Part shown: one piece after another, positions 9,246-17,590 of the stretch
Layout of the letters: each line of letters opens with the position of its first letter
How positions within the stretch are numbered: the stretch's first letter is position 1
Source of the DNA: Streptomyces sp. PTY087I2
Lineage (GTDB): Bacteria; Actinomycetota; Actinomycetes; Streptomycetales; Streptomycetaceae
Assembly: GCF_001687325.1 (NCBI RefSeq)
Contig: NZ_LZRD01000002.1
Location: 248,001-312,000 of the forward strand
DNA: 64,000 nucleotides
Direction: 5' to 3'
Made by a program: the position numbers and the translations under genes
The notes under the pieces: model-generated
What the model was told of the DNA's origin: nothing
Seen by the model: the letters and a program-made list of their open reading frames with translations, nothing else
The model's database searches: none

Positions 9246-10477
9246 TCACCCTCGCCGTCCGGCTGAAGAACCTCGCCTTCCTCGTCATCGCCGTCCTCGT
9301 CCTCGGCTACCTCGGCGTCCGCTACGCCGATCTCGGCCACTACGTCGGACTGCGCAGCTACTACACCGTCACGGTCCAACTCCCGCAGACGGGCGGCCTG
9401 TACACCCACTCCAACGTCACCTACCGGGGCGTCTCCGTGGGCCGCGTCGGCCCCATCGAGCTGACCGAGAACGGCGTCGAGGCCGAACTGCGGATCGAGA
9501 AGGACGCCCCGCGCATCCCGGACAGCCTCACGGCCGTCGTCGCGAACCTCTCGGCGGTCGGCGAGCAGTACGTCGACCTGCGGCCCACCCGCGCGGACGG
9601 CCCCTACCTCGGCAACGGCTCGGTCATCGACGAGGCCGACACCACCATTCCCGCGCCCCCCACCGACGTACTCACCAGCGTCGACGACCTGGCGAGCTCG
9701 GTGAACCTGGAGAGCCTGCGGACCGTCGTCGAGGAGTTCGGGGCCGCCTTCGAAGGGCGCGGCGACGACCTCCAGGTCCTGCTGGACACCAGCGGCGACT
9801 TCATCGAGGCCGCGGACAAGGCCCTGCCGGTCACCACCCGGCTGATGGCCGACGGCGAGCAGGTCCTGCGCACCCAGGCCGAACAGGGCAAGGCGCTCAA
9901 GGGCTTCGCCAAGGGCGCCAAAGAACTGGCCGCCGAACTCAAGGGCTCCGACGGCGACCTGCGCCGCCTCATCGCGACCACCCCGGACGCCGCCGTCCAG
10001 ATCAGCGGACTGCTGCGCGACGTCGACCCGGCCTTCGGCGTCGTCGTCGCCAACCTCCTCACCACATCGGAGGTGGCCGTCACCCGACAGCGCGGCCTGG
10101 AGGAACTCCTCGTGAAACTCCCCGCCGTCGCCGCCGCCGGGGCGAGCGCGGTCGACGACGACGGCGCCCGGTTCGGGATGTCCGTCACCTTCTTCGAACC
10201 GCTGCCCTGCACCGCCGGCTACGGCGGCACGGTCTACCGCAACGGCCTCGACACCTCGGCCGGGCCCGCCGTGAACACCGCCGCCCGCTGCACGTCCTCG
10301 CCCGGCACCGGCATCAACGTCCGGGGCAGCGCCAACGCCCCCAAGGGCGGCCCGGTACCGAAACCGGCCGTCCCGGGCTCGATGAAGCTGCCCGGAACCG
10401 TGGCCGGAGAGGCCGCGACCGCACAGCCGCCGGCCGAGGGCATGGCCGGGCTGCTGGGCCTGGGAGGCGGCTCATGA
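9242..10477 (+). CDS. mceF: Mce-family protein, position F
   Basis: The sixth and last Mce subunit, 411 residues. The N terminus has a membrane anchor (about residues 9-27). The MCE domain (about 38-118) contains the motif TYRGVSVGRV, as is usual for the F position. The helical region runs to about 300, and the C-terminal part holds two Cys and ends in a Gly/Pro/Ala-rich tail. It starts with GTG in a 4-nt overlap and overlaps the first Mce-associated gene. Confidence 0.87.
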   Translation: MITLAVRLKNLAFLVIAVLVLGYLGVRYADLGHYVGLRSYYTVTVQLPQTGGLYTHSNVTYRGVSVGRVGPIELTENGVEAELRIEKDAPRIPDSLTAVVANLSAVGEQYVDLRPTRADGPYLGNGSVIDEADTTIPAPPTDVLTSVDDLASSVNLESLRTVVEEFGAAFEGRGDDLQVLLDTSGDFIEAADKALPVTTRLMADGEQVLRTQAEQGKALKGFAKGAKELAAELKGSDGDLRRLIATTPDAAVQISGLLRDVDPAFGVVVANLLTTSEVAVTRQRGLEELLVKLPAVAAAGASAVDDDGARFGMSVTFFEPLPCTAGYGGTVYRNGLDTSAGPAVNTAARCTSSPGTGINVRGSANAPKGGPVPKPAVPGSMKLPGTVAGEAATAQPPAEGMAGLLGLGGGS

Positions 10478-10995
10478 CCCCCCGCACCCGGCACCTGGGC
10501 GGCTGGGCCGTGCTGCTCGTCGCCGCCCTGGTCTGCGGTCTGGGGGCCTGGTCGTACGGGCAGGCGCGCGGCGACCGCTCCCTGTCCTACGCGAAGGCCC
10601 GCGACACGGCCCTCGCCGAGGGAAAGCGCCACCTCGCGACGCTGAACAGCCTCGACGGCGAGAACGCACAGCGGGTCGACGACGGGTTACGGGCCTGGCT
10701 GGACTCCTCCACCGGCCCGCTCCACGACGAGCTGGAGCGGACCCGTAAGGCCGACGCGAAGTCCCTCACGACGGCGGGCGACACGGCCCGGGGCAAGGTC
10801 ACCTCAGCGGCGCTCACCGCACTGGACGAGCGCACCGGTACGGCGGAGCTGATCGCCACCGTGGACGTCGAGGTGACCCCGCGCACCGGCGCGGCCGGCA
10901 CCCAGCGCAAACGGTTCGGGGCGACCCTCGCCCGTACGGCCGACGGCTGGAAGGTCAAGGCACTCGCGGCGATCGGGACGGGCGGCGGCCGATGA
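10474..10995 (+). CDS. Mce-associated membrane protein, type A (TTA codon)
   Basis: A 173-residue protein with one N-terminal transmembrane helix (about residues 8-27) and an extracytoplasmic domain resembling Mce-associated (Mas/Mam) proteins, which in mycobacteria stabilise the Mce complex. It is a paralogue of the gene at 11612: both have an SxAxARDxALAxG motif after the helix and a similar terminal GWKVKAL/GWKLSAL motif. The Leu codon at 10687-10689 is TTA, in frame, so translation may depend on the bldA tRNA. Both ends overlap neighbours by 4 nt. Confidence 0.75.
   Translation: MTPRTRHLGGWAVLLVAALVCGLGAWSYGQARGDRSLSYAKARDTALAEGKRHLATLNSLDGENAQRVDDGLRAWLDSSTGPLHDELERTRKADAKSLTTAGDTARGKVTSAALTALDERTGTAELIATVDVEVTPRTGAAGTQRKRFGATLARTADGWKVKALAAIGTGGGR
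10687..10689 (+). promoter_or_regulatory. in-frame TTA codon (bldA target site)
   Basis: Codon 72 of the first Mce-associated gene is TTA (GGG TTA CGG). In Streptomyces TTA is decoded by the developmentally regulated bldA tRNA. The frame is that of the gene starting at 10474. Confidence 0.8.
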
Positions 10996-11615
10996 GAGCG
11001 AGCGGAGGAACGACGACGGTGAACAGCGATGTCGCTCTCGACCCCGACCTCGACCCCGGGGCCGAGGAGGCCGAGACGCGGGCACCGGACCCGCACGACG
11101 GTGCGGACGCGCCCCGCCGCCGGTGGCCGCGCGTCCTCGGCGCCCTGCTGACGGTCGCCCTGATCGCCACGGGCGGCGTCCTGTACGCCGAAGGGCGCCA
11201 GCTGCGCGACACCCCGGCCACGGCGAACCTCGCGCTCACCGACGCGGAGGCGACCACGCGCGTCACCGGCGACGTCAGCAGCGCGCTCAGCAAGGTCTTC
11301 TCGTACGGTCCCGGGGCCACCGCCACGACGCAGGCGGCAGCGAAGGAGGTGCTGGCGGGCAAGGCGCTCCAGCAGTACGCGGCGCTGTTCGGCCAGGTCG
11401 AACGGCAGTCCGCCGACCAGAAGCTGACGCTGACCACCGAGGTCGTCCGGGCCGGCGTGACCCGGCTGACCGACGACAGCGCACACCTCCTGGTCTTCCT
11501 CGACCAGGTCTACGAGCGCCGGGGCCGGGCCCCCACCACCGCCTCCGCGCAGCTCACGGTGGTCGCCGAACTGCGCGACGGGCGCTGGTGGATCGTCGGG
11601 ATCGGCTCCACATGA
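10992..11615 (+). CDS. Mce-associated membrane protein, type B
   Basis: A 207-residue protein: an acidic cytoplasmic N terminus, one transmembrane helix (about residues 48-66) and a domain of about 140 residues resembling Mce-associated proteins. It is paralogous to the gene at 12292: both share an RD-P-A--N-ALTD motif just after the helix, a VFSY motif, and LLVF/LLIFADQ-like strands. The ATG at 10992 overlaps the previous stop. A GTG at 11019, preceded by GCGGAGGA, is an equally plausible start. Confidence 0.72.
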   Translation: MRASGGTTTVNSDVALDPDLDPGAEEAETRAPDPHDGADAPRRRWPRVLGALLTVALIATGGVLYAEGRQLRDTPATANLALTDAEATTRVTGDVSSALSKVFSYGPGATATTQAAAKEVLAGKALQQYAALFGQVERQSADQKLTLTTEVVRAGVTRLTDDSAHLLVFLDQVYERRGRAPTTASAQLTVVAELRDGRWWIVGIGST

Positions 11616-12241
11616 CGGCGACCCGCAGGCGATGGCGGACGGGTCCGGTTCGGCAGGCAGGGGAGAGGCAGCAGATGGCACGGCGGCGGACGACGACAGC
11701 GAAGACCGACACGCGGGGGACCACCGGGAAGGGAAACCCGCTCCTGCTCGCCGCCCTGGCCCTGGTGGTCTGCGCGGCCGGAGCGGCGGGCTGGGGTGGC
11801 TGGCAGCGTTACGAGGCCTCGCACGACGACGCGGCGTCCTTCGCACAGGCGCGGGATGACGCGCTGGCGGCGGGGGAGCAGGCGGTGCAGAACATGAACA
11901 CCCTGGACCACAAGGCGCTGGAGCAGGGGCTCGACAGCTGGGAGCAGTCCACCACCGGCGACCTCCACCGCCAACTCGTCGACGGGCGCGATGCGTTCGC
12001 GAAGCAGATCGCCGATGCGAAGACGGTGAGCACGGCCAAGGTCCTCTCCGGTGCGGTGACCGAGCTGGACCAACGGGCGGGCCGGGCAGGGGTGATGGTC
12101 GCGCTGCGGGTGACGGTTGCCGCGCCCAAGGGTGAACCGGCGGTGAAGGAGAGCCGGTTGCTCGGCACTCTCACCCGGACCTCCGGGGGGTGGAAGCTCA
12201 GCGCGCTGGGCCAGGCGCCCGTCGGCTCCACGGGCGGCTGA
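11612..12241 (+). CDS. Mce-associated membrane protein, type A'
   Basis: This is the second copy of the type A Mce-associated protein, 209 residues from ATG 11612, which overlaps the previous stop. ATG 11675, preceded by GGGGAGAGG, would give 188 residues and a better ribosome binding site. It has a basic N terminus, one transmembrane helix, and the SFAQARDDALAAG motif matching its paralogue at 10474. It uses no TTA codon. Like its paralogue it probably supports assembly or stability of the Mce complex; that role is inferred from family. Confidence 0.72.
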   Translation: MTATRRRWRTGPVRQAGERQQMARRRTTTAKTDTRGTTGKGNPLLLAALALVVCAAGAAGWGGWQRYEASHDDAASFAQARDDALAAGEQAVQNMNTLDHKALEQGLDSWEQSTTGDLHRQLVDGRDAFAKQIADAKTVSTAKVLSGAVTELDQRAGRAGVMVALRVTVAAPKGEPAVKESRLLGTLTRTSGGWKLSALGQAPVGSTGG

Positions 12242-12291
12242 CCTCCGCGCCGCACCCCGCCCACCCCGTACGCCCCGGAGAGGACCCACCC

Positions 12292-13068
12292 ATGTCGACG
12301 ACCCGTCACCTCGTCAACCGCCGTCGCCGGCTGGCCACGGCACCACCGCGTACGACGGAGTCCGGGACGGAACCGGCGGCCGGGTCGACCGCCGGCCCGG
12401 TCACCACGACCGAGCCCGCCCCACCGGCCGCATCGGACACCGGCGCCGAAGCGAGCACCCCTGCCGATACGGAAGCAGGCACCGCTCCCGAAGCCCCGGC
12501 CGACGCCGCCGACAGCCCTGCGGACGACGGCGCCCCCCGCACCAGGAAGCCCCGGCTCCGCATCACCCTGCCCGCCGTGCTCTGCGCGCTCACGGTGCTC
12601 CTCGGGGCCTTCGCCGTCTGGGCGTTCTCCTCGGCGAGCAGTCTCCGCGACGAGCCCGCCCGGCAGAACGCCGCGCTCACCGACATCGGCCGCACCAGCG
12701 AGGTGAAGGGCCGGATCAGCGAGGCGGTCGGCGCGGTGTTCAGTTACGACTACGCCTCGCCCGCCCGGTCCGACCGCGCGGCGCGCACGTATCTGACCGG
12801 CCGGGCCGTGCAGCAGCACAAGGACATGCTCGCCGACATACGGGAGCAGGCCCCCAAGCAGAAGCTCGTCCTGACCACCACCGTCACCGAGAGCGGAGTG
12901 GAGTTCCTGGACAGCGACCGCGCCCGGCTGCTGATCTTCGCCGACCAGAGCAACACCCGTACGGGCAAGGACGAGGAGACGACGTACGCGGCGGCCATGT
13001 TCGCCGTGGACGCCGTCCGCCGCGGGGACACCTGGCTGATCGCCGCCATCGACACGTTCACCCGCTGA
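12292..13068 (+). CDS. Mce-associated membrane protein, type B'
   Basis: This is the second copy of the type B Mce-associated protein, 258 residues. A long Ala/Pro/Thr/Glu-rich cytoplasmic region (about 85 residues) precedes the transmembrane helix (about 92-110) and the conserved domain, which matches the gene at 10992 through the N-ALTD, VFSY and LLIFADQ motifs. It starts 50 nt after the preceding stop, the largest gap so far in the operon, with GGAGAGG upstream of ATG 12292. It completes an A-B-A'-B' gene order. Confidence 0.72.
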   Translation: MSTTRHLVNRRRRLATAPPRTTESGTEPAAGSTAGPVTTTEPAPPAASDTGAEASTPADTEAGTAPEAPADAADSPADDGAPRTRKPRLRITLPAVLCALTVLLGAFAVWAFSSASSLRDEPARQNAALTDIGRTSEVKGRISEAVGAVFSYDYASPARSDRAARTYLTGRAVQQHKDMLADIREQAPKQKLVLTTTVTESGVEFLDSDRARLLIFADQSNTRTGKDEETTYAAAMFAVDAVRRGDTWLIAAIDTFTR

Positions 13069-13083
13069 GCGAAGGGAATCCGC

Positions 13084-14343
13084 ATGAGCTTCCACCGCAC
13101 GGTGCGCCGCCGGCTCGGCACCACGGCCACCGCCGTCGCCGCGATGACCGCGCTCACCGCGTCCCAGGCCCCGGGGCTCGCCCTGCCCGAGCCCCGGAAG
13201 GAGAAGGCGGCGGCCTCCGACGACGTGGTGTGGACCGAGGTGCCGGGCGACGACGTCTACCACACCGAGTTACCGCCGTTGCGGTCCCCGAAGCCGCCCG
13301 CACCCCTGAAACCCGGGAAGAAGCCCGACCCCCTCGTGGTCCGTGCCTGGTCCGAGGCGGGCATCCCGGCCACCGTGCTGGCCGCCTACCACCGGGCCCA
13401 GAACGCGGTGGGCCGCAGCGACCCGGGGTGCGGGCTGCCGTGGCAGCTGCTCGCGGCGATCGGCAAGGTCGAGTCCGGCCAGGCGTCCGGCGGGCGGGTC
13501 GACGCGCGCGGGACGACCCTCACCCCGATCCTCGGCCCCGCGCTCGACAGCAACGGCTTCGCCCTGATCCGGGACACCGACAACGGGGCGTACGACGGCG
13601 ACCGCACCTACGACCGGGCCGTCGGGCCCATGCAGTTCATCCCGTCCACCTGGGCGGCCTGGGGCGCGGACGGCAACGGCGACGGCCGCAAGGACCCGAA
13701 CAACATCTACGACGCGGCGCTCGCCGCCGGGCACTACCTGTGCGCCGGTTCGCGCGATCTGACCCGCCGCGCCGACCTGGACCGGGCGATCCTCAGCTAC
13801 AACCGCTCCGACACCTATCTGCGGACGGTGCTGTCCTGGCTGGAGTTCTACCGCAAGGGCAGCCATCCGGTCGCCGACGGCGAGGGCGTCCTCCCGGTCA
13901 GCCCAGGACCCGGCGGGAAGACCCGCCCCCATTCCCCGGTCGGCGGCCCCGGCGCTCCGGAACGCCCCGGCAAGGACGACGGAGGCGTCGTCGTCGGGCC
14001 GCAGCCGACCAGACCGCCGAGCCCGAGCCCCACCCCCCGGCCCACGGACCCCGGCTCCCCGAGCCCGAGCCCCGATCCGACGGACCCGGGCCCCGGACCC
14101 ACCGACCCCGGCCCGGGTCCCAGCCCCGACCCGACCGATCCGACCGACCCGGGCCCGGACCCCACGGACCCCGGCCCCGACCCGACCGGGCCCACCACAC
14201 CGCCCGACCCCGGCGGGACCGACCCGGGCTGCCCCGACGACACCCCGTCGCCGTCCCCGTCCGACGACACCGGAACGCCCGGCCCGGGCGGGTCGGACGA
14301 GCCCTGCGCCACGCCGACCGGTGAGCCGGGGTCAGCCGCCTGA
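13084..14343 (+). CDS. secreted lytic transglycosylase with Pro-rich repeat tail (TTA codon)
   Basis: A 419-residue exported enzyme, probably cleaving peptidoglycan glycan strands. It has a signal peptide (about residues 1-37) and an MltB/SLT-like catalytic domain (about 78-260) with the presumed catalytic Glu130 in AIGKVESG and the GPMQFIPSTW motif near 182. The C-terminal 130 residues are low-complexity PTDPGPGP-type repeats that could span or bind the wall. It begins 15 nt after the last Mce-associated gene behind GAAGGG and is very likely part of the same operon. Codon 63 (13270-13272) is TTA. Its last 12 nt overlap the convergent ligase gene. Confidence 0.82.
   Translation: MSFHRTVRRRLGTTATAVAAMTALTASQAPGLALPEPRKEKAAASDDVVWTEVPGDDVYHTELPPLRSPKPPAPLKPGKKPDPLVVRAWSEAGIPATVLAAYHRAQNAVGRSDPGCGLPWQLLAAIGKVESGQASGGRVDARGTTLTPILGPALDSNGFALIRDTDNGAYDGDRTYDRAVGPMQFIPSTWAAWGADGNGDGRKDPNNIYDAALAAGHYLCAGSRDLTRRADLDRAILSYNRSDTYLRTVLSWLEFYRKGSHPVADGEGVLPVSPGPGGKTRPHSPVGGPGAPERPGKDDGGVVVGPQPTRPPSPSPTPRPTDPGSPSPSPDPTDPGPGPTDPGPGPSPDPTDPTDPGPDPTDPGPDPTGPTTPPDPGGTDPGCPDDTPSPSPSDDTGTPGPGGSDEPCATPTGEPGSAA
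13270..13272 (+). promoter_or_regulatory. in-frame TTA codon (bldA target site)
   Basis: The lytic transglycosylase gene carries GAG TTA CCG in frame, just after the signal peptide region. It is the second TTA codon within the mce operon. Confidence 0.8.
13990..14280 (+). repeat. Pro/Asp/Thr/Gly-rich coding repeats
   Basis: Short imperfect repeats of the type ACGGACCCCGGCCC encode PTDPGP units, a Streptomyces-style linker. They lie within the transglycosylase gene and are not a separate element. Confidence 0.75.
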
Positions 14344-15393
14344 CAGCACCTCGGACAGGTCGTAGGAGACGACCTCCTCCAGCTGCGCGTACGTACAGCT
14401 CGCGGGGGACCGGTCCGGCCGCCACCGGCGGAACTGGGTCGTGTGCCGGAACCGGTCGCCCTCCATGTGGTCGTAGGCCACCTCGCACACCCGCTCCGGG
14501 CGCAGCGGCACCCAGGACTGGTCCTTCTTCCCCGTCCAGCGGTTCTGCGTGCCCGGCAGCCGGGACTGCTCGTGCGCCGCCGCGTCCGCCCAGGCGCCCC
14601 ACGGGTGCTCGGCGAACGCGCAGCGCAGCGGGGCGAGTTCCTCGGCCAGCTCGGCGCGCCGCTTCATCGGGAAGGCCGCGCAGACCCCGACGTGCTGGAG
14701 CACGCCCTCGGTGTCGTACAGGCCGAGCAGCAGCGAGCCGACGACCGGGCCGCTCTTGTGCTCGCGGTAGCCGGCCACCACGACGTCGGCGGTCCGCTCG
14801 TGCTTGATCTTGTACATCACCCGGGTGTCGGGCCGGTAGGGCAGGTCCAGCGGCTTCGCCACGATCCCGTCGAGCCCCGCCCCCTCGTACCGGTCGAACC
14901 ACTGCCGGGCCAGCTCGATGTCCGTGGTGGAGGGGGCGAGGAGCACGGGCGCGGAGGCGCCGGAGAGGGCGGCCGTCAGCACCGCCCGCCGGTCCGCCTG
15001 CGGGGTGCTCAGAAGGGAAGTGTCGTCGACCGCGAGGACGTCGAAGGCGATGAAGCTCGCCGGGGTCTGCTCGGCGAGCATCCGCACCCGGGAGTCCGCC
15101 GGATGGATGCGCTCGCTGAGCCGCTCGAATTCGAGCCGCCCCTCGTGGGCGATGACGATCTCCCCGTCGATCACACAGCGCGCCGGGAGGTTGTCCCGTA
15201 CGGCGTCGACCAGATCGGGGAAGTAGCGGGTCAGCGACTTGCCCGTACGGCTGCCGATCTCGACCTCGTCGCCGTCCCGGTAGACGATCGCCCGGAAGCC
15301 GTCCCACTTCGCCTCGTACGCCATGCCCGGCGGGATCCTGGCCACCGACTTGGCGAGCATCGGCTTGATGGGCGGCATCACCGGCAGGTCCAT
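14332..15393 (-). CDS. ATP-dependent DNA ligase (LigD ligase-domain type)
   Basis: A 353-residue stand-alone ligase matching the ligase module of LigD, used in bacterial non-homologous end joining and other repair. Lys29 in EAKWDGFR is the expected adenylated lysine. The downstream nucleotidyltransferase motifs include DGEIV, FDVL, DGIVAK and a KIKHERTAD motif V, followed by an OB-fold. I start at ATG 15393 because the ligase homology begins just after it and a -10 hexamer sits 6 nt upstream (leaderless). It is divergent from the polymerase module and overlaps the transglycosylase by 12 nt at its 3' end. No Ku gene lies in the window. Confidence 0.88.
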   Translation of the reverse strand: MDLPVMPPIKPMLAKSVARIPPGMAYEAKWDGFRAIVYRDGDEVEIGSRTGKSLTRYFPDLVDAVRDNLPARCVIDGEIVIAHEGRLEFERLSERIHPADSRVRMLAEQTPASFIAFDVLAVDDTSLLSTPQADRRAVLTAALSGASAPVLLAPSTTDIELARQWFDRYEGAGLDGIVAKPLDLPYRPDTRVMYKIKHERTADVVVAGYREHKSGPVVGSLLLGLYDTEGVLQHVGVCAAFPMKRRAELAEELAPLRCAFAEHPWGAWADAAAHEQSRLPGTQNRWTGKKDQSWVPLRPERVCEVAYDHMEGDRFRHTTQFRRWRPDRSPASCTYAQLEEVVSYDLSEVLSGG

Positions 15394-15399
15394 GGCCCG

Positions 15400-15405
15400 A
15401 TTCTG
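15400..15405 (-). promoter_or_regulatory. -10 hexamer for the ligase, leaderless arrangement
   Basis: On the minus strand CAGAAT lies 6 nt before the ATG at 15393 and no Shine-Dalgarno sequence is visible, so transcription probably starts at or next to the start codon. Confidence 0.4.
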
Positions 15406-15456
15406 GACCGCGCACCCACCCATGTCGCCCGATGTGCGGCATATGTGCGACCGGCC

Positions 15457-15462
15457 TACGGT
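15457..15462 (+). promoter_or_regulatory. -10 hexamer for the LigD polymerase, leaderless arrangement
   Basis: TACGGT lies 7 nt before ATG 15470 with no Shine-Dalgarno sequence between. Together with the opposite -10 at 15400-15405 it forms a compact divergent promoter pair for both end-joining modules. Confidence 0.45.
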
Positions 15463-15469
15463 GGCCGTC

Positions 15470-16498
15470 ATGGGAGCTGCGGTGGAGCTGGACGCGGGCG
15501 GACGGGCCGTGAGGCTGTCCAACCCGGACAAGGTGTACTTCCCGGAGAAGGGTTACACCAAGAGGGACGTGGCCGAATACTTCCTGGCCGTCGGTCCCGG
15601 GATCACGCGTGCCCTGAACCACCGGCCGACCACGCTCCAGCGCTTCGTGGACGGGGTCGAGGGCGACTTCTTCTACCAGAAGCGCGCCCCGAAGAACCTC
15701 CCCGAGTGGATCCCCACCGCCCGGATCGCCTTCCCCAGCGGCCGTCCGGCCGACGAGATCTGCCCGACCGAGCTGGCCGCCGTGATCTGGGCCGCCAACC
15801 TCGGCACGCTCACCTTCCACCCCTGGCCGGTGCGGGCCGGGGACACCGACCACCCGGACGAACTGCGCATCGACCTGGACCCGCAGCCCGGCACCGACTA
15901 CGCCGACGCGGTCGCCGCCGCCCACGAGCTGCGCTCCGTCCTGGAGGACCACGGCGTACGGGGGTGGCCCAAGACCTCCGGCGGGCGTGGGATGCACGTC
16001 TTCGTGCCCATCGAGCCCGCGTGGACCTTCGTCGAGGTGCGGCGCGCCGCGATCGCCGCCGGGCGCGAGCTGGAGCGGCGGATGCCCGAGCGGGTGACGA
16101 CCGCCTGGTGGAAGGAGGAGCGCGGCGAGCGGATCTTCGTCGACTTCAACCAGACCGCCCGCGACCGCACCATCGCCTCCGCCTACTCCGTACGCCCCTT
16201 CCCGCACGCCCCCGTTTCCGCACCGCTGCGCTGGGACGAGATCGACGACGCCGAACCCCGCGACTTCGACCTCCGCACGATGCCGGGGCGGTACGCCGAA
16301 CTCGGCGACGTGCACGCCGACATGGACCAGGAGGCGTTCCGGCTCGACGGGCTGCTGGAGCTGGCGGACCGGGACGAGAAGGAGCGCGGGCTCGGCGACA
16401 TGCCCTACCCGCCGGAGTACCCGAAGATGCCCGGCGAACCGAAGCGCGTCCAGCCCAGCCGCGCCCGCCACGATGACGACGACGGCGACACGGCGTGA
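15470..16498 (+). CDS. LigD-type DNA polymerase/primase (PolDom)
   Basis: A 342-residue archaeo-eukaryotic primase-type polymerase, the PolDom module of LigD, which fills in or adds nucleotides during end joining. The metal-binding pair is Asp135 and Asp137 in DLDPQ. TSGGRGMHVFVPI and ERIFVDFNQTARDRT are further PolDom signatures. The N-terminal part (RLSNPDKVYFPEKGYTK) matches the usual LigD polymerase opening. The acidic DDDDGD tail is unusual but not remarkable. ATG 15470 fits a leaderless transcript. Its stop overlaps the next gene in a GTGA junction, so the membrane protein that follows is co-transcribed. Confidence 0.88.
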   Translation: MGAAVELDAGGRAVRLSNPDKVYFPEKGYTKRDVAEYFLAVGPGITRALNHRPTTLQRFVDGVEGDFFYQKRAPKNLPEWIPTARIAFPSGRPADEICPTELAAVIWAANLGTLTFHPWPVRAGDTDHPDELRIDLDPQPGTDYADAVAAAHELRSVLEDHGVRGWPKTSGGRGMHVFVPIEPAWTFVEVRRAAIAAGRELERRMPERVTTAWWKEERGERIFVDFNQTARDRTIASAYSVRPFPHAPVSAPLRWDEIDDAEPRDFDLRTMPGRYAELGDVHADMDQEAFRLDGLLELADRDEKERGLGDMPYPPEYPKMPGEPKRVQPSRARHDDDDGDTA

Positions 16499-17562
16499 GC
16501 GGAAGCAGCGAGGGGCACGGCGCGCACGGACGGCCGCTCACCCTCCGCGAGCGCTGGGAGGCGTACAAGAACAGCCCGTTCCTGCCCGCGACCGTCCTCG
16601 TCCTGATCGTCGCCGCCGCTGCCGGTCTCTTCGCCGGCTCCTACACGTACGCGATGGCCGACCCCACCCCGCACCGGATCCCGGCGGCCCTGGTCACCCA
16701 GCCGGAGGTGGAGCGCGGCGAGGCGTTCGTCGCGGGGATGGAGAAGGCCCTCGACGCCTCGCTCGAACTCCACGACTACCCGGACGTCGCCGACGCCCGC
16801 CGCGCCCTGGACGAACAGAAGGTCTTCGCGATCGTGCGCGCGGCCGACGACGGCGTGGCGCTCGACGTGGCCGGAGCCTCCGGCGCGTCCGTGGCCGAAC
16901 TGCTCGGCAAGGCGGGCACCGAGGTGGGGGACGCCACCAGCGTCGAGGTCACCGTCCGGGACGTCAAGCCGCTCCAGCGGGGAGATCCGCGCGGGCTCGC
17001 CCTGTTCTACATCTCGCTGGCCGCCGTCATCATGGGCTTCCTCGGCGCGATCCAGCTCAGCGTGCACGCCCATGGCCTCAACCCGGCCGAGCGCATCGCC
17101 TTCACCGTCGCCTACGCCCTGCTCGGCGGCTTCGCCATCGCGGCGGCCGTGGACTGGTGGCTCGGGGCGGTCGACCTGCCGTTCGTCCAGTCCTGGCTGA
17201 TCCTGGCGTTCACGATGTTCACCTCCGGCATGGTCTTCACGATGTTCAACACCCTGATGGGCCGCTGGGCGATGATCCCCACCTGGGGAGTCATGGTGCT
17301 GCTCGGCAACCCGTCGTCCGGCGGGGCGGTGTCCTGGCCGCTGCTGCCCTCCGCGCTCGGCCACATCGGCCGCTGGCTGCCGCCCGGAGCCTCCGTCAAC
17401 GCCCAGCACACCGCCGTCTACTACCAGGGCCACCAGTTCGTCTTCCCGTACCTGGTGCTCGCCGGCTGGGCGCTGGTCTCCTGCACGGTGTTCTGGGTGT
17501 GGCGGCACCGACACCCAGGAGGCCGCGCCCGCACGCCTGAGCATGCGGCCACGGCCTCCTGA
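16495..17562 (+). CDS. polytopic membrane protein, ABC-2/YhgE-Pip-like
   Basis: A 355-residue membrane protein. One transmembrane helix (about residues 34-54) is followed by an extracytoplasmic domain of about 110 residues, then about five further hydrophobic segments (about 163-345). This topology resembles YhgE/Pip-type or ABC-2-like permeases (DUF3533-like proteins), which secrete or interact with cell-surface substrates, but I cannot name a substrate and see no ATPase partner here. It is coupled by GTGA to the LigD polymerase gene. A functional link to DNA repair is not evident; co-transcription may be accidental. Confidence 0.6.
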   Translation: MSGSSEGHGAHGRPLTLRERWEAYKNSPFLPATVLVLIVAAAAGLFAGSYTYAMADPTPHRIPAALVTQPEVERGEAFVAGMEKALDASLELHDYPDVADARRALDEQKVFAIVRAADDGVALDVAGASGASVAELLGKAGTEVGDATSVEVTVRDVKPLQRGDPRGLALFYISLAAVIMGFLGAIQLSVHAHGLNPAERIAFTVAYALLGGFAIAAAVDWWLGAVDLPFVQSWLILAFTMFTSGMVFTMFNTLMGRWAMIPTWGVMVLLGNPSSGGAVSWPLLPSALGHIGRWLPPGASVNAQHTAVYYQGHQFVFPYLVLAGWALVSCTVFWVWRHRHPGGRARTPEHAATAS

Positions 17563-17590
17563 GACCTCTCCCTACGCGTTACAGCACGGC

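Noticed and set aside
13990-14280. Short tandem repeats resembling a CRISPR array
   Set aside because: They encode PTDPGP units in frame with the transglycosylase; there are no regular repeat-spacer units and no cas genes.
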